Shown: piece after piece, positions 11,210-24,315 of the stretch
Layout: every line of letters starts with the position of its first letter
How positions within the stretch are numbered: position 1 is the first letter of the stretch
Assembly: GCA_014529385.2 (NCBI GenBank)
Contig: CM043966.1
Coordinates: 108,558,587-108,622,586 of the forward strand
Direction: 5' to 3'
DNA: 64,000 nt
From: Adiantum capillus-veneris
Lineage: Eukaryota > Streptophyta > Polypodiopsida > Polypodiales > Pteridaceae
Position numbers and translations under genes: made by a program
Notes under the pieces: model-generated
Database searches by the model: none
Seen by the model: only the letters and a program-made list of their open reading frames with translations
What the model was told of the DNA's origin: nothing

Positions 11210-11720
11210 GTATATTTACTAGTACCACCAGTGTAGTTTGTGATGCCACCTTAGTAATCTCAATTAGGTTTAATAGAGTGATCTTTGGTGCATTTGGATT
11301 ATTAGGACACTAGGAAATCAAATGATCTATGCCACATCAATTACATGTGAGTATTGGCATTGTAGATGTATTTTCTTAACTTGTCTACATTGGTGTGGCA
11401 TTTCTTCATAGTCTAATAGGAGACTCCGCTACACGATGTGGTCCCCCACACTTGTAGAATTGAAGAGGTGGTCTCTTGGAAGTGAGATTGATGTTTTGAC
11501 CTCTTGCTGTAAAATGTCTACTTGATAAACATGATCAAATTGTCTCCACTAGTCCTCCATTGTAGCATTGTGGGCACTCCTCAAGAATATCAACTCCATA
11601 CAATACTGGGGTCTATGTCATCCTCACAGTCTAAAAAAGCACTAGATGTATTGCAACCCACTTGGTTCACAGGGGTGACTCTCGGATGCGAGGGTTGTAG
11701 CCCAACATTAGAGGTGGTAC
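11210..11720 (-). pseudogene. gag zinc-knuckle fragment of the 26.8-40.1 kb element family
   Basis: The segment matches 35800-36260 of the complete element in the same orientation. Shared words include GATCTATGCCACA, CATGTGAGTATTGGCATTG, ACTCCGCTAC.CGATGTGGTC and CAACCCACTTGGTTCA. In that element the region encodes the last two zinc knuckles and linker of Gag. Here it is diverged, with stops. It ends abruptly near 11725, where the inverted copy of element B begins. Confidence 0.7.
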
Positions 11721-11730
11721 AGATCCGTAG

Positions 11731-12990
11731 CTATGTATGCAGGTATTGAATCTTCTCCAGGATTTGCAAGGTCAATTCACTTGGTGTTTTCCACCCTTCA
11801 TAGGATTTCTCTTGGTTGTTGCAAGGGTTTCTCATCGAAGATTTAGGAACCTGCAAAGTGTATTTTTTATAATGAGATGGAGCATTGATTGCTCCAGGTT
11901 TTTCACGGTTTGTCTCCATCTTTGTGGTCCAGAAATCTTTCATCAATGTTTTTCTCAACTCCTTGTATTTTGCTTTGCGTTCGGTTTTTGTCATCGGAGG
12001 TGTTTTTCCTTTGGTCTTATCAGGCTTACGTGACCTTTGTTTTTTTTTTTTTGATTTGAGTTTTTCATGTCTGGATATTCCCCATTATCTTGCCTTTTAT
12101 GCAGTTCGTTGCATCTACTTTCATCAAGAATTGTGTTTTGTTTTCCATTGCGGCTTTTGATGTTTTCAGAGTTAGTGACAAGTTTAGTCCGTATCTCATC
12201 GTTTTACAATTTTTCTAAGTTTGTTCGGGATACTCCCTTTAGGGCCATCTTTTCTAGAGTGGAATACACATCTCTCCATAGGTGTGGTTGTAGCTTTAAT
12301 AGCTCACCCATTGTGATTGTGCATTGGATTGGAGTTGACATAATGGATTGCACATTTGTCACGTCCAAGGTTTGTTTTAATCTATTTAGTCTTGTCGTTT
12401 TGCAGACCAATGATTTCTTTTCATTCTCACCTTGGTTCGAAAGGTAGCATCTGCAACATTCCAACTTTTGTTAACCTTGACTGCTCTCATCCCCAATCTC
12501 CATACAAAGACTCCTCATCTAATTCCCTGAATGGTCTATGTAGCCATACCTCTTCAATTGGAGCCGATTTTAGAGTCAATCTCCCATCTCTTGCTTCCCT
12601 AACTTGTTCCCACAAGTGGTTTGGCCAATCTTCCTAGACTATGGGCGCTCCATCCCATACCTCCTCACTATCAAGAACTATCAATTTAGGTGAGCGTGCA
12701 TCCTTGTCCTCCAAAGTTTTCAACTCTCCCTGCTCTTGTGCTTTTTCTCCGTTGGTTTTCATTAGAATTTATTTTGATTTTCCAATAATTTCCACCTGAG
12801 GTTTTTATTTTTCTAGCATGGATTGCATAATTTGCACGAAGTTTTTGTACGCTTCTAATGTAGCCGCTTCCACTTCAGGTGCTGGATAGTTTTTTCGTTT
12901 GGTTTCCAATGTTTTATTAGCTTTCAATTCAGCTTGGAAATATTCCAAGCCTATGTTGATTGGTTCATAAATTTTGTCAACCTATACCGA
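11731..12990 (-). pseudogene. gag-pol linker of inverted element B
   Basis: Open stretches at 11731-11994 and 12204-12464 carry peptides shared with the plus copy: MTKTERKAKYKELRKTL (compare 4275-4325), GAINAPSHYKKYTL (4380-4415), and ECCRCYLSNQGENEKKSL with LKLQPHLWRD-like sequence (3120-3300). The protease active site seen in the plus copy at about 3480-3540 is absent between 12204 and about 12160, which points to an internal deletion. The single KTKWKNY-like unit lies near 12880-12965. Confidence 0.55.
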
Positions 12991-13099
12991 TCCTGTCGAT
13001 TTTTGTCTTGGTTCCTTAAAGTCTGATGACAGTGTCTGTATCTTTTTCTCTGCCTCCTTTTGTAGGTCCTCTCTTTAGCCGGTTTCCTTTTGTAATTTT

Positions 13100-15740
13100 A
13101 GTCTCATGAGTTCATATCGTTTGCATTGTTCTTTCTTGGAGCCTTTGTATGAATTTTAAGGTATGTCTAATCCACTTGTATTTTTTTATTTATTCCCCTT
13201 AGCATGTACCCTAGTCACTACTTCCCCTTTCGATGAACTGCTTGGCAACACTTGAATTATGTTTATGGCGGTCTTCCGTTCATTTACTGGGTTCCTATGG
13301 CAGTCTTTAGTAAAGTGACCCTTGCATGCACATGCTCCACAATATTCCTCTATACGTCTCGCATTTTTATCTGCTTCAGGACAATCATCTTTTCAATGGT
13401 CATCCGCTCCACAATTATGAAAAATTCTTGTTTTTGGTTTAGACATTGGCTTAATCACAAGTGATCTAGCTACTTGATTTGCAATGAAGTAAACAGGTTT
13501 TGTATTTAAAGGTGCTTGATACAGTGGCTCTACCGAGATCGAGTCGATTGATTATACCAACCTTCCTCTACTCCCATTGCTACCGAACTCGTTTCAAGAA
13601 ATGGCATAATAGGTACTAGAGCCTATAATGGCATAATAGGTACTAGAACCTATTCATCCACCTCTCCATCAAGAAACATATACTTGAAAAGTATAGAATT
13701 ATTCCCTAGGAGTGGTGGATGCTAGCCTAACACGGGTTGTGGTCTCTCAATATTTGTAGGTGATCTTTGCATTGGTGCCACATTTGGTGGGTATCTATAC
13801 ATGGGATGTCCTTGTGGTCTCGTTGGCACATACTGGACATTTTCATTATATTTGGGCTTACAGTAGCACTCATTTGTCTCATGGTTTGTCTATTTTTCTT
13901 CAATGGCACATCATTTCAACGGTCTATTATGTCCCATAGGTCGTGGGGTTGGTCCTTGCCCCGGCCCTCTCATTGGCATCCTTTGCATATTGGTCATCAT
14001 GTCATTCATGCGTTTAATCATGTCTTCTACAACATTGGTGGCAACTGCAACATTTGGTCCTACTTGTGTTGGCATAGTGGATGTAGTTCGCTCACTTTGT
14101 GTGTCTTTAGCAGTGCTCTCCTTGTTGAAGATCTCACAATTATCACTCAAGCCAATTGTGTCTAGGATGCGTGTTTCCCAAGTTGTGTGTTTTTTGCTAT
14201 ATAATATAGCATGCAAGTCTTTATTTAGTAATCCCTCTTCAAAAATGAGACAAGCCTCTTCTTGGGCTGGATTTCCAACTCCAAACATCTGTCTATATAT
14301 TTCTTCATTCGACTCACACTATGTGTGATAGTTTCTCCTTGTTTTTGTTTGAAACTGTAAATTTGAGCTAGGTACTATGCTTGATTTCCCATTTTCAAGC
14401 AAGTAAAAACAAATCTCATTTCCAGGAGATCGATTATTAATCCAGGAGATATGGCATGGAACCAAGTTAAAGATTTGTCCTCTAAGGTCATTCCAAACCC
14501 CTCAAACTGTGTATGGAAGTCCGTTATGCATTCAACTCTCAAAACCTGTCTAAATCTTGCTAAATGGTCATACAAATCCTCTGACCCGCTTTATTTTTTG
14601 ACCCATTTTTGGAAATCTACTAGTCTGACTCTACGGTTGTGTCCAGGACCCACTCTCTCTCTTTTGGCCGACGTTTCTCCCTTTAAACCAGCTATTTGGT
14701 AGATGTCTCTTTTGGCCGACGTTTCTCCCTTTAAACCAGCTATTTGGTAGATGTGACTCGTGTGGACCTCTCCTTGTCCTAGAGTCACTCATTCTTTCCC
14801 TGTTCAACGTGGTTTTTGCATTTCCTCCCTTGTTTACATCATTGAGGTGACTGCCCCTGGCTGTGGCTGTGCTTCCTCTCTGATTGACCATGCCGCATCA
14901 TAGGCTCTCTCATTTGGCCTCATGTTCTATTCGATTTTAGGTATTATCCCTGTAATTACTTCTTGGATCGATTGTTCTGGTATTTGGTCTGTTCAATCTC
15001 CTTCAGAGTCATCATCATAAAAAAATTATTGTTGTAACAATCCCTAAAGCGATGGATAGGTAGTTCCGCTAAACCCTTCTCCTTAGTCTTGAAAATATAC
15101 ACACTTTCAAGGGTGTCAACTATCTTGGTTTGACATGAGTAGTCTGAGACATTGTTCGCTTCCCAACAATAAACTTCATGCCTAGGGTTGTCAATGGATA
15201 TGCGCCCTAGAGGCTTAGTAGTTATCAGGTCATATCCTTCTAATACTAGCACAGGAGGTTTTTCCATCACAACCTTATTAAGAATTAGAGTATCTACCTC
15301 CAATCCCCATTTTTCTACTAAATGAGATCTTGTATCTTGAGGTATTGCACCCATTTTTGGTCCATATAGAAGTTTTCTTGTTTGCTCGCCCTAACCTCCT
15401 CTTCAAACTGTACAATATGGTCATCTATCCTTACGTCAAGTAAATTTGGGCTTCGTACTTGTTGATTTTAAAGAAGGTCAGAATATGCTTGAACTTGAGT
15501 GAGGCCCTAGTTCCTGATTGAGTTGAAAAAGAAGACATTTTGGAGCTTCAATTGGAATAAGTGTCTGCCACTTCTTCTTGGTTTACACTCTCTTCTGTGG
15601 ATGCTCCACTCCTATTCTCCCCTATGGTACCCAAGTTTTCCAAAACTCTAGGAGATCTTAAGTTCATATATAGGCTTATATGTTTATTTGAATAGATACT
15701 TCAAACTTGGAAATTCATCTTTGGTTTTAGACATAGTGCT
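13100..15740 (-). pseudogene. gag of inverted element B
   Basis: The frame starts at an ATG at 15732-15734 (MSKTKDEFPSLKYLFK, then a stop). Broken segments follow: 14956-15354 (N-terminal region with GYDLITTKPLGRISIDNPRH), 14375-14575 (capsid-like YDHLARFRQVLRVECITDFH and DKSLTWFHAI) and 13911-14288 (linker ending PMRGPGQGPTPRPMGH). A canonical knuckle CGACACKGHFTKDC lies at 13300-13341. It is a complete but decayed Gypsy gag. The order and spacing agree with the gag of the complete element, although the sequences are only distantly similar. Confidence 0.7.
14660..14755 (-). repeat. Exact 48-bp tandem duplication in gag of element B
   Basis: The word TTTGGCCGACGTTTCTCCCT recurs at 14663 and 14711 with no visible difference between units. 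It encodes a repeated 16-residue block, IYQIAGLKGETSAKRD, and preserves frame. Near-identity suggests the duplication is much younger than the surrounding gag decay, or was gene-converted. Confidence 0.85.
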
Positions 15741-15799
15741 TCCGCTCCTTGTCTAGCCCTTTCCCGCAAAGTCGTGATTCCCTGTACACCAGCACTTCA

Positions 15800-18012
15800 A
15801 ATCGTGTGTGATTCCACTATTGTTAATCTAAAGTCACAAAAAATCTAGCAGCTCCTTTCTCCAAGCATTGGATACACACAATATGCCACAACTCTGAAAT
15901 GTTGCATAGGCTATCTTAGGCACGCCTAAGATGGTTGGACCTCAATGTGGGAGTAAATTTAACTTTTATCACTTGGATAACTTGGGTGTCAAAATCACGA
16001 AATTCCTTTTCTGGTGAGATAATTATTTTTGATGCACCTAAGATAAATCTTTCCTATTTCAACATGTTTTTTCCCAGTGTGACTTGTCTAGGTTTCTAGA
16101 TGTGATTTCAAGCTTGTCCAATGAATTTCACAAAGTTTGAACTTTTTATCAGTGTTTTGTCACCCTTTTTGGTCTTATGGCAAAGGTTTCCCGCTTTCTT
16201 GGTGACTTTTGCCCTTGCAAAACTCTAAAATTGTTCAAACTTTCTCAAGAGATGTATAATGGTCCAATGAAGCCTCGTAAGTTGAATTTTTGGCAAAATA
16301 CCCCCTTTGGATGGAATTTTATCTTTGGCACGCCTACGATAAAACTCTGTGAGAATTTGACCTTTTTCAAATTTTGCTTCATAGATTGATTTTCCCACAA
16401 GTTTTAGGATTTATCCACACCTTGGTTTCAAGATTTAGCGAGAATTGAATTTACTTTTGTTAATTTTCACTGAAGTTGGCAATTCTTCCCAGATTTTAGC
16501 TTGACTAGGCGTTTCAACTATCCAAATGTTTCCAAAATCAATTGGAATGGTCTAAACATGTTGGTCTACACCCTTGCAAGTTGGATTTCTCAGGTTTAGT
16601 CCCAGAAACCCCATGTCTATCTTAGGCATGCCTAAGACATATTTGATAATTTTTTTTGTTTTCTTCAATGCACCTCAAATTAGATGCAATCCTGAGAATG
16701 AAAAAAGAGTGCTGAATGTGAAAAAGTTGACTTTCAGTCTCAAATCTCTACTTTTACTTAGGTGATACCCTTACTAAACAATATCTAGTCTCAAGGACTC
16801 TTCACCTTATCAGTCCTACTAAACTAATCCTCCCAAGGTCCTTACCGAGTATCTCTACTCTCAAGCACCTCTCAGCCGTGATAAAGTCAAAAAATGTATT
16901 ACACTAGCCAAAACTAGAGGAAGTAATGGAAATTCAAGTGAATTCTTTGGATTTTTATCTGCTCTAGGTTGCCTCATCCTCAGCAAAGGATTAGATATGC
17001 AGACATTGTTGCCTTTCACATGAGAGATCGAATAGGACTTTGTGCTTGTGATGGCTTAGCAACAACTAAAGATCGTGTTTGAGTCCAAGTTAATTGATGT
17101 TGGAACCTAATTCCAATGTCAATCCGTGGGACGTAGCAAACCCAACTAGTGTATGGAGGCTACAAGAGATAGCTAATTTCTCAGAAAACCCAAGTCCAAC
17201 ATGCTTTTGCCTTGATCGGTCTCAAATGTGTGCCAAGCATCAAAAGACATTTTCCTTATTGTAAGCTTAACCCAATGAATTTATATAGCTACGATGCTCT
17301 GAATGCAATGAAACTTACTACCTAGAATATGCAGAGTATCCTTAGCATCCCCATATACTCAAAAGTCATTTTTGACACTTGGACAAAATCACACCTAAGA
17401 TAAATAGACTATTTTTGGTAGGTCAAGTTTAGAGCACGTCCTAAGGAAGCACTCTATAGCTTCCTTAGGATGTGCTCTATCTATCACTATGGTTGAAGAT
17501 CAGTTTAGATGCATGTATTGCGCTTAGGGAATGAAAATAGCTCATAGATGGGCACGACTAAAAACATAACTTCATCGCATAAAATTTACATAGAAAGGAA
17601 GAGCTTTCACTTGTGAGCGGGTTGGTATGCTTAGAATCACAATGCAACACCGCACAAGGGAGACATAAACAATAAAAGAAATAGAGAACTCACAGTATAG
17701 TACTAAAGCATACGCTCACTTTCATTATCCAAAAACTTAGGTCAAAAGTTACCAAAATTGGCTTTTATACCTTAGCCAGGTTTAAGAAATGGATTCCTAG
17801 CTAATTGGGCTCAATAATAAGGCTTAAGAACTACATTTTAGTACAACTTTGGAAGCCCTTGGCCCCTTTACACTCTTTGACAATCAATAATAATACAACA
17901 ACTTTGGACTTTTACAGGATTTCTTATTAATACATGAGGTTGTGATACAATCAGTGGAGATAAAAATAAGAATGATGTCCTTTTAATGCTTTTGTTAGCT
18001 AAGCAGCTAAAG
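15800..18012 (-). repeat. 5' LTR and leader of inverted element B
   Basis: The outer end near 18012 reads TTTAGCTGCTTAGCTAACA, matching the terminal inverted repeat of the 3' LTR at 8862. Similarity to that LTR is clear from 18012 down to about 17200. The boundary between LTR and untranslated leader is not certain, because the plus copy stops matching there and I could not identify a primer binding site. Two strong palindromes lie inside (15913-15932 and 16621-16636). The stretch between the LTR core and gag is non-coding. Confidence 0.6.
15913..15932. promoter_or_regulatory. Palindrome ATCTTAGGCACGCCTAAGAT
   Basis: An inverted repeat of 9 bases per arm around a 2-base centre. The same core recurs as a perfect 16-base palindrome at 16621-16636 and in degenerate form at 16321-16340. 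Half-sites (CACCTAAGAT) occur near 16034 and 17393 and in the plus-strand LTR near 9470. A protein-binding site of the LTR is possible; this is inference. Confidence 0.45.
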
Positions 18013-18945
18013 GATCTACATGTTTAGAGTGAGTGAATCTACTAAAGGTCTCTTTCTAGTGACTAATAACAACAAGTAAAATAGGCATTGTAGAACCGAT
18101 TCTAGCAACCAAAAACAACATATCTAAACTCCCCACCACAAAGTTGTGCAAACCGTAGTCGAAAATGATAGATTTGTACTACTGACCATAGATCTATGCA
18201 GATCGGAAAAAAAAACACAGTATCCAACCTTTCTTAAGAAATTGCAAAAAAACATAAAAAACAATAGCACAGCTTCAACTAAAGCTTGTTGGTTGCAAAC
18301 ACATAACCTAGATGCAGGCAAGCTCAACAAATGTAGTTAATGTGTCACTTTGCCTCTATGTAGTCATCAACGAAGGAATCTCATGCGTGCAGAGAGGAAG
18401 AAGCTCGATGTTGCTATGCTCGACTACCTCGCCCCGCTATACCGCTATATTGCTCACTGCTCAATCCCCATGCCCTCACCTACACTCAGATACTCACATT
18501 CACACACTCGCACATAGCAAGGAGATAATGCAAGAGAGGAGAAGAGCAAGAGAAATGCCATTACATTTGAGAATAAGCAGACACTAGGATACAACCAAGC
18601 CACTTATGTGGGTCCTCCCATTCACATATGGATGCCCACACTTGGCCGATGATCAAAACATGTTATCTCTCTCTACTAAATCTAGCATGCAAGTATCATC
18701 AACGATCACCCCATAATTACACTTGTGGAATCAACAAGCCCAACCCTTGACTCAATAAAAATAAATAACAATAATGACGGTTAAAGTTAACGATCACACA
18801 TGATTAGTCCACATGCTATACAATTCCTAGATAGTGCATACGTCTTTGCATCTATTGTAGGATCCCTTTGTGGTGGCAATTGCAAGAAGATTAAAATTTT
18901 CTTCAACTGCATAGATGTGACAAATGACAAGCTTGTGCTTAAAGA
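18013..18945. other. Gene-free spacer
   Basis: No convincing coding region, RNA gene or repeat boundary seen. Short open frames (for example around 18146-18340) have no protein-like pattern. The sequence is moderately AT-rich. Confidence 0.6.
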
Positions 18946-19961
18946 CTATACATCTAATTCCTTCATGTAAACCTCTTTTTGTAGCATAGTCAACATGTCT
19001 GTGTAGTCCTTGTAGTTCACATCACCTTGCAGGTTTTCAATAGTTGACTCAAGTTTGTTGATCCTGTTTTTTTCTCTATCCATATTTGAACCTTTTACAC
19101 ATTTACATTGTAGGATCCATAGTCGAGATTTGGAAGTATCAAGTTTCCTTTTGACACCTTCAATGACTTCCATTGCTCCCTCATTATGATGCAAGCATGC
19201 CTTCAATTCCTCTAGTTTGTGTGCCAACTAATCGTGTTCAAGCATTGACTCTTGATGCCTTTGTGAAATCATGTTGACCACATCACCTAACGCATGCAAT
19301 GATAGATGCCCAAGATACCTCCTTTTGGCACCTATAGACGGCCTTTTTGGCATCATTCAGATTAGTACAAGAGGTCATTTGACATGAGCTATCTAGTGTA
19401 GCAAGAGAATATAAAGCTGCTCGCCTCTTCTTTTTTATCTGAAGCTTTGAAGCTTCCATATGCATGGCAATACTCTTAGCAAAGGTAGCCCGATTCACCA
19501 ACCCCTTTAGATGATCATACAAAAAACCATGTGTAAAGGCCTTTGTGGCCTCCATGCCATAATTACTTAGAAGCTCTTGGTAAAGAGAGGGTGCATAGGG
19601 TGTAAAACTACCTCCAACACCATCTTACACTTGACTTTGCTTCCCTTCCTAGGCACGTCAATAAGAACTTGCAATCAGTCTTCATCTAAGAAATTCTCCT
19701 CCAAAAGCAACCTTGGGTCCTAGCCACTATTATTGAGGTTGTAAACTTCAATAGCCTCTACCCTACTCATGCAAAAGATGGACTTCCTATCAAACTTGAA
19801 ATATGGCAATTGCCCAAATGAGACATTACGAGAGGGCTACTTGTAGGTACCTGAGAGGGAGTTTTCTTGGAGGAAAGTTTTCTAGATGCATACCAGGTGG
19901 CTACCTTCCTCTTCCTTGTAGGGGATATCTGTGTACCTTGATCTCCACTTTGTTCCTTCAC
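18946..19961 (-). pseudogene. Broken coiled-coil-like ORF, unidentified
   Basis: On the minus strand, peptides in successive frames read as one protein. They run from a basic N-terminal region (SPTRKRKVATWYASRKLSSK, 19961-19767) through FKFDRKSIFCMSRVEAIEVY and MEATKAFTHGFLYDHLKGLV (19555-19283) to a charged helical tail (REKNRINKLESTIENLQGDV) at 19227-18946. The tail looks like a coiled coil. At least two frameshifts and several stops break it. I do not recognise the family; it could be a retroelement accessory ORF or a host-gene relic. Confidence 0.45.
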
Positions 19962-21594
19962 CTGCCCTCCTCTTTGTTCCTTATGATTTTGCTCTACATG
20001 TGCTTAGCCTGCTCTACACACAAGGGAGACAACTTGCAAAGGTTTATTTGTTTTACTTATTGTAGGAGAGTGCTTTGCACTTCTATTCTCCCTTCAATCC
20101 CCCCCCCCCCCTTTCATATTCGCACTATCAAATTCATTGGACTACCTATCCTTAGTATACTACTGGACCTCGACTTGATTAAACTGGCAGATCCCCAACT
20201 TGATTAAATTGTTGGACCCTCTTATACCAACAATTTTGGGGTGGATGTGTATCTAGCTTCCCGCTCTAGCTTACCAACCCTCTTGGGATAGATGTGTATC
20301 TAGCTTCCCACTCTAAGTGTGTGATTCGAATGGGTCAACAAGGAGTAGAGCTATAACCAAAGACCATCATAGTAGTCAAGGACAAAGGGGATCACTTAGT
20401 AGATTGTGTTGATGGACCTATACATGTAAAGGATAGCAAACTTGAGGAACCACTAAAGCAAAACTTAATTCTCATTGTCATGATTTAGGAAGTGGAACCA
20501 TAGAGGTGGCTTGATCTAGGGGGAATCAAAACTAGAAAAAGAGTAACAGTGGGCATATATTTTTTCTGGCATGATACCACTAAATCAGCTAAGGGCCATT
20601 AAACAATTAATATACATTAAATATGGAGATAAGTGAAAGCATGTCAAAAATAAAAACTATTGTTGATCCTTTGGAAAAGGCTCTGTCTTTACTCTATTTT
20701 AGATGAGGGAGCTTTAAGGATATCAAGTCATCCCATATCCAAGAACTTCACAAGAGACTATGGACTTGCATGAGCATATCATTCAATTCCCCCAATTAGT
20801 ATATGCTCAAAAGGTGACATATGTGCACACCATGATCCAAGGTTTTGGTCTCATTCTAAAGGCAAGGAACCAACATAGTTCTAAACCTTGCAAAAGCTTG
20901 TACGTCATGACTTTGAGATAATGAATAAGCCCTTCATACTTCATAGGGGACACTCCTAAAATTGGTGTGAAGAATAACACATTAATGCAATTGCGAATTT
21001 AAAGCTAGAGGAGAAGTAAATGGTGGGATCCACAATTTAAGATGTCTTTGAAGATTCACAATTCAAGATGTCCCTCAAGATCCACAATTCAAGGTGTCCC
21101 TCTATGGAAAAACCATCCAAGTAATTCCTGAGCTCATGCTTCTTAGGACTTAAAGAAAAAATTCTCTCTACATCCACCTCTTTTGTAAGCATCAATCTAG
21201 ATTTTCTTCATTATTTACGTGATGTTTTATTATAGAATAATACCTATGTTCTACATCAAGAGTTATAATCCAATTGTATAATGCATTGATACGCCATGAT
21301 ATCTAGGAAAAAATGATTTTCTACTTACATATTTATCAATACAGTATTGATTGGTGTAGATTTCAAACGATACTATATTAATCGATATCAGTGCAAGATT
21401 GATAAAATGTGACAAAATTTATTTGTAAGTCCAATTGTCACATGCTCTTGTCTCTACTTGTAGCACAAGGTGAAAATAAAAAAATATAATTTTTTCTTGA
21501 AAGATTTCAATAAAATTTCTTATGTATGTACACACACACAAACACACACATAGATAGTTTACAAGATGTAATTATATTACAAACGTGTGTGTGT

Positions 21595-21660
<66 letters not shown>

Positions 21661-22419
21661 TAGGCAAAGGAGTTGGCATGTGGGTTTTAGTCCCCCACAC
21701 GTGGCAACTTTGGATTCTTTAAGAAAAATTCAAAAACTTTCAAGGTTCACCAAGGTCCGAACAAAATTTTATTTTTAAAGCTTCTTCAGTGCCCTACCAT
21801 TTGGAGTTTGAGGATCCAATTCATGAGTTGTTTGTACTAGCAAGAAAACCACCTTCTAGATTTCATTTCCACCGTCTAGGCATCATTCCAAGATTTCTCA
21901 AGTCTTGCATTGAGTGCCCAAAAACGAGCAAAAATCAAATCTTTTACTGAACTTTGTACCCGATCAACTTGAACTGATGATATCTTTGTGCTCATGATTC
22001 CCAATCCACAAACCATCACTTTTATCTTTCTTCATACATCACATATCTGCTCTAAAACATCTGGAAAACTGCAAAAACCTTTGGTTCCATGCTTCCCAAT
22101 GTGTGTAAAAGTGGTGCAGGCCCTATCGATCCCCAGGGAAACTTCAAATGCTTATACCCTGGTTGTTTGAACTCTAATTTGGGATTCGAGAAGACAGGCA
22201 TGGAAAGCAATCTCATCACATTGAATCTACAACTTCATACATCATCCAAGCCCTCATCATATGTGTACCATCTTGTACAGATCTGCAATACACTTTGACC
22301 TTCACATTGCCATAACTTGCACATAAAGGCTTCTATTGAAGAGACATTTGGAGAAGTTTGGAAAGCTTATTGAAGAGCACAAAATCCACCCCAAAAACCA
22401 TTTCTTCTATAGTTAGCAA
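19962..22419. other. Gene-free region with short repeats
   Basis: No gene seen. Contents: a C-run at about 20100-20110; a 48-bp spaced duplication of GATGTGTATCTAGCTTCCC at about 20244 and 20292; three tandem copies of a roughly 29-bp unit (CACAATTCAAGATGTCCCTC type) at about 21029-21105; and a long (AC)n tract at 21597-21654. Confidence 0.7.
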
Positions 22420-24283
22420 CCTATCATATGAGCATGTGAGGGCACATGGTGTAGTACACTTGGCATGGTGAGTTGCACAAGATCCAAGATAGCCTCTCAT
22501 GTTTGTAGGAGCCACATGTGGTCACTTAGTTGATTCCTTGACCGTTCAGAGAGATGCTATGTGACCCTTGAGAGGTGCACCAAGCCACTTGCTACTACTA
22601 CATAAGTAGCCAATTCTTGTAAACTTCATTGATGTTGTTAGTTTATCATTAATCAAGTTAGCATTAGAATCTACACACACTCTCTCTCTCGCTTACATTG
22701 AGTAATTAGTGTGTTAACTAAGTATGCTATTATGGATGCTATGCTTGTTAATTCCCAATAAACCTTTCTGTTGGTATCAAATCCCATTAGTGATTAGAAA
22801 TCTCCTAGTCACACCAAGATCCTTAGGTTTCTATCACCTCTTAGTCAATTTTTTGGCTTTGCCACGTGTGGGTGAGTTTTTGGTGCAAATCGACCAAGAT
22901 ACTACCCTCCATAGCCAAGCCATGGTTGATTACAGGTGCAAGGCATGCATTGAGCACTCATCTCAAGCTAGATTGATTGGAAACTTCCCGTCTCTTCATC
23001 CCTAATCAATTTAATCATTTTTTCCCATTCTGCCTACATTTTAGTGTCAAATGTGTATGACTTTCAATTACTTTATCTCCCTGTTCATTATCATGAACTC
23101 TTCCTTTGTGTGGGGATAGTGCTCAACAAGAGAAATCCACAAAGCTATCAAATTCCTTAATTAGACACTTTATCCCATCTAATTTTATTTCTAAAAATAG
23201 GTGTGTGCAAGGGTTTTCTTGTGTGTGAGCCAATGCATAGTCAAAATTAAGTTTCTTTTTTTTGGAGACCTATAACAAGCAAAGCCAAGAGCCATAGTGG
23301 CTAAGGCCATTTGACTATTCTTGGTGTGTGGGCATGGTATTGAGTTCAATACAAGTGCCCTATCTTGGGAAAATTGGGCAGATGCATGGCCATAAATATA
23401 GAATAGGATTTTGAAGGCGATTAGGTTTGTAAAGTGCAGGTCCCACGAGCCATTCATTGGCCGCTACCGAACGCAAAGCTTCAAACAAAATGCTCTAAAA
23501 TAATTTTTTTGCTCCGCTATCAGATGATCCCATGCACATACTTAGCACCCTTTGCTCCCCAAAATCTCACCCTTAGCTAAGAGCCATGTCCCTTGTGTGT
23601 GTGCACCCTCCATCCCAATCCCCTTTAAGGGCACCTTTCCATGATAGAGAGTAGAGTCTAGAAGACTATGGGGGCCCTTCCCATGACAGAGCGTGGTGCT
23701 GAACCTATTAAATCCATAAAGGGATAGAGGAATTTTATACACGACTACCTATCCTAAGGGGAATTGGGATAGGGATAGCTTGATTTTTGTGGATAGCTTT
23801 GTCCTAAGATACTCATGGTTCAAGGGGATGAGTCTTTGGCCTTCGTTGTACCATAGTCCATTGAATCATATAGCCTATGTGGTATGGCCTTCGTGGAAGT
23901 TGAGCTCTTTGTAGTGGGTCACTAGTCTAGTCCAAGGGGAGGTTTGTTGGGATTGTGTCCTTTGGCCTATACCAATAGCTAGTATGTGAATTGTTTCTTT
24001 TACAATTATCAACCCAATCATCACATGAGCATGTGAGGGCACATGGTCTAGTACACTTCTCATGGTGAGTTGCAAAAGAGTCAAAGATACTCCTTTCATG
24101 TTTCTAAGAGCTACATGTGGCCACTTGATTGGTTCCTTGACCCTTCATTAAAGAGATGTTATGTGACCCTTGAGAGGTGCACCTAGCCACTTGCTTCTAC
24201 TACATAAGTAGTCAATTCTTACACACTTATGTATGTTGTTAGTTTATCATTAATAATCAAGTTATCATTTGAGTCTACACACA

Positions 24284-24315
<32 letters not shown>

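Larger units (their letters stand above)
11731..18012 (-). mobile_element. Decayed Ty3/Gypsy element B, inverted copy with 5' LTR
   Basis: On the minus strand the order is 5' LTR and leader (18012 down to about 15800), gag (about 15740 down to 13100) and the gag-pol linker (13000 down to 11731). It matches the plus-strand copy at 1651-4470 and its LTR. RT, integrase and the 3' LTR are missing: the copy ends near 11731 in the linker that precedes RT. Stops and frameshifts are frequent. With the plus copy it forms a large inverted pair. Confidence 0.7.
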
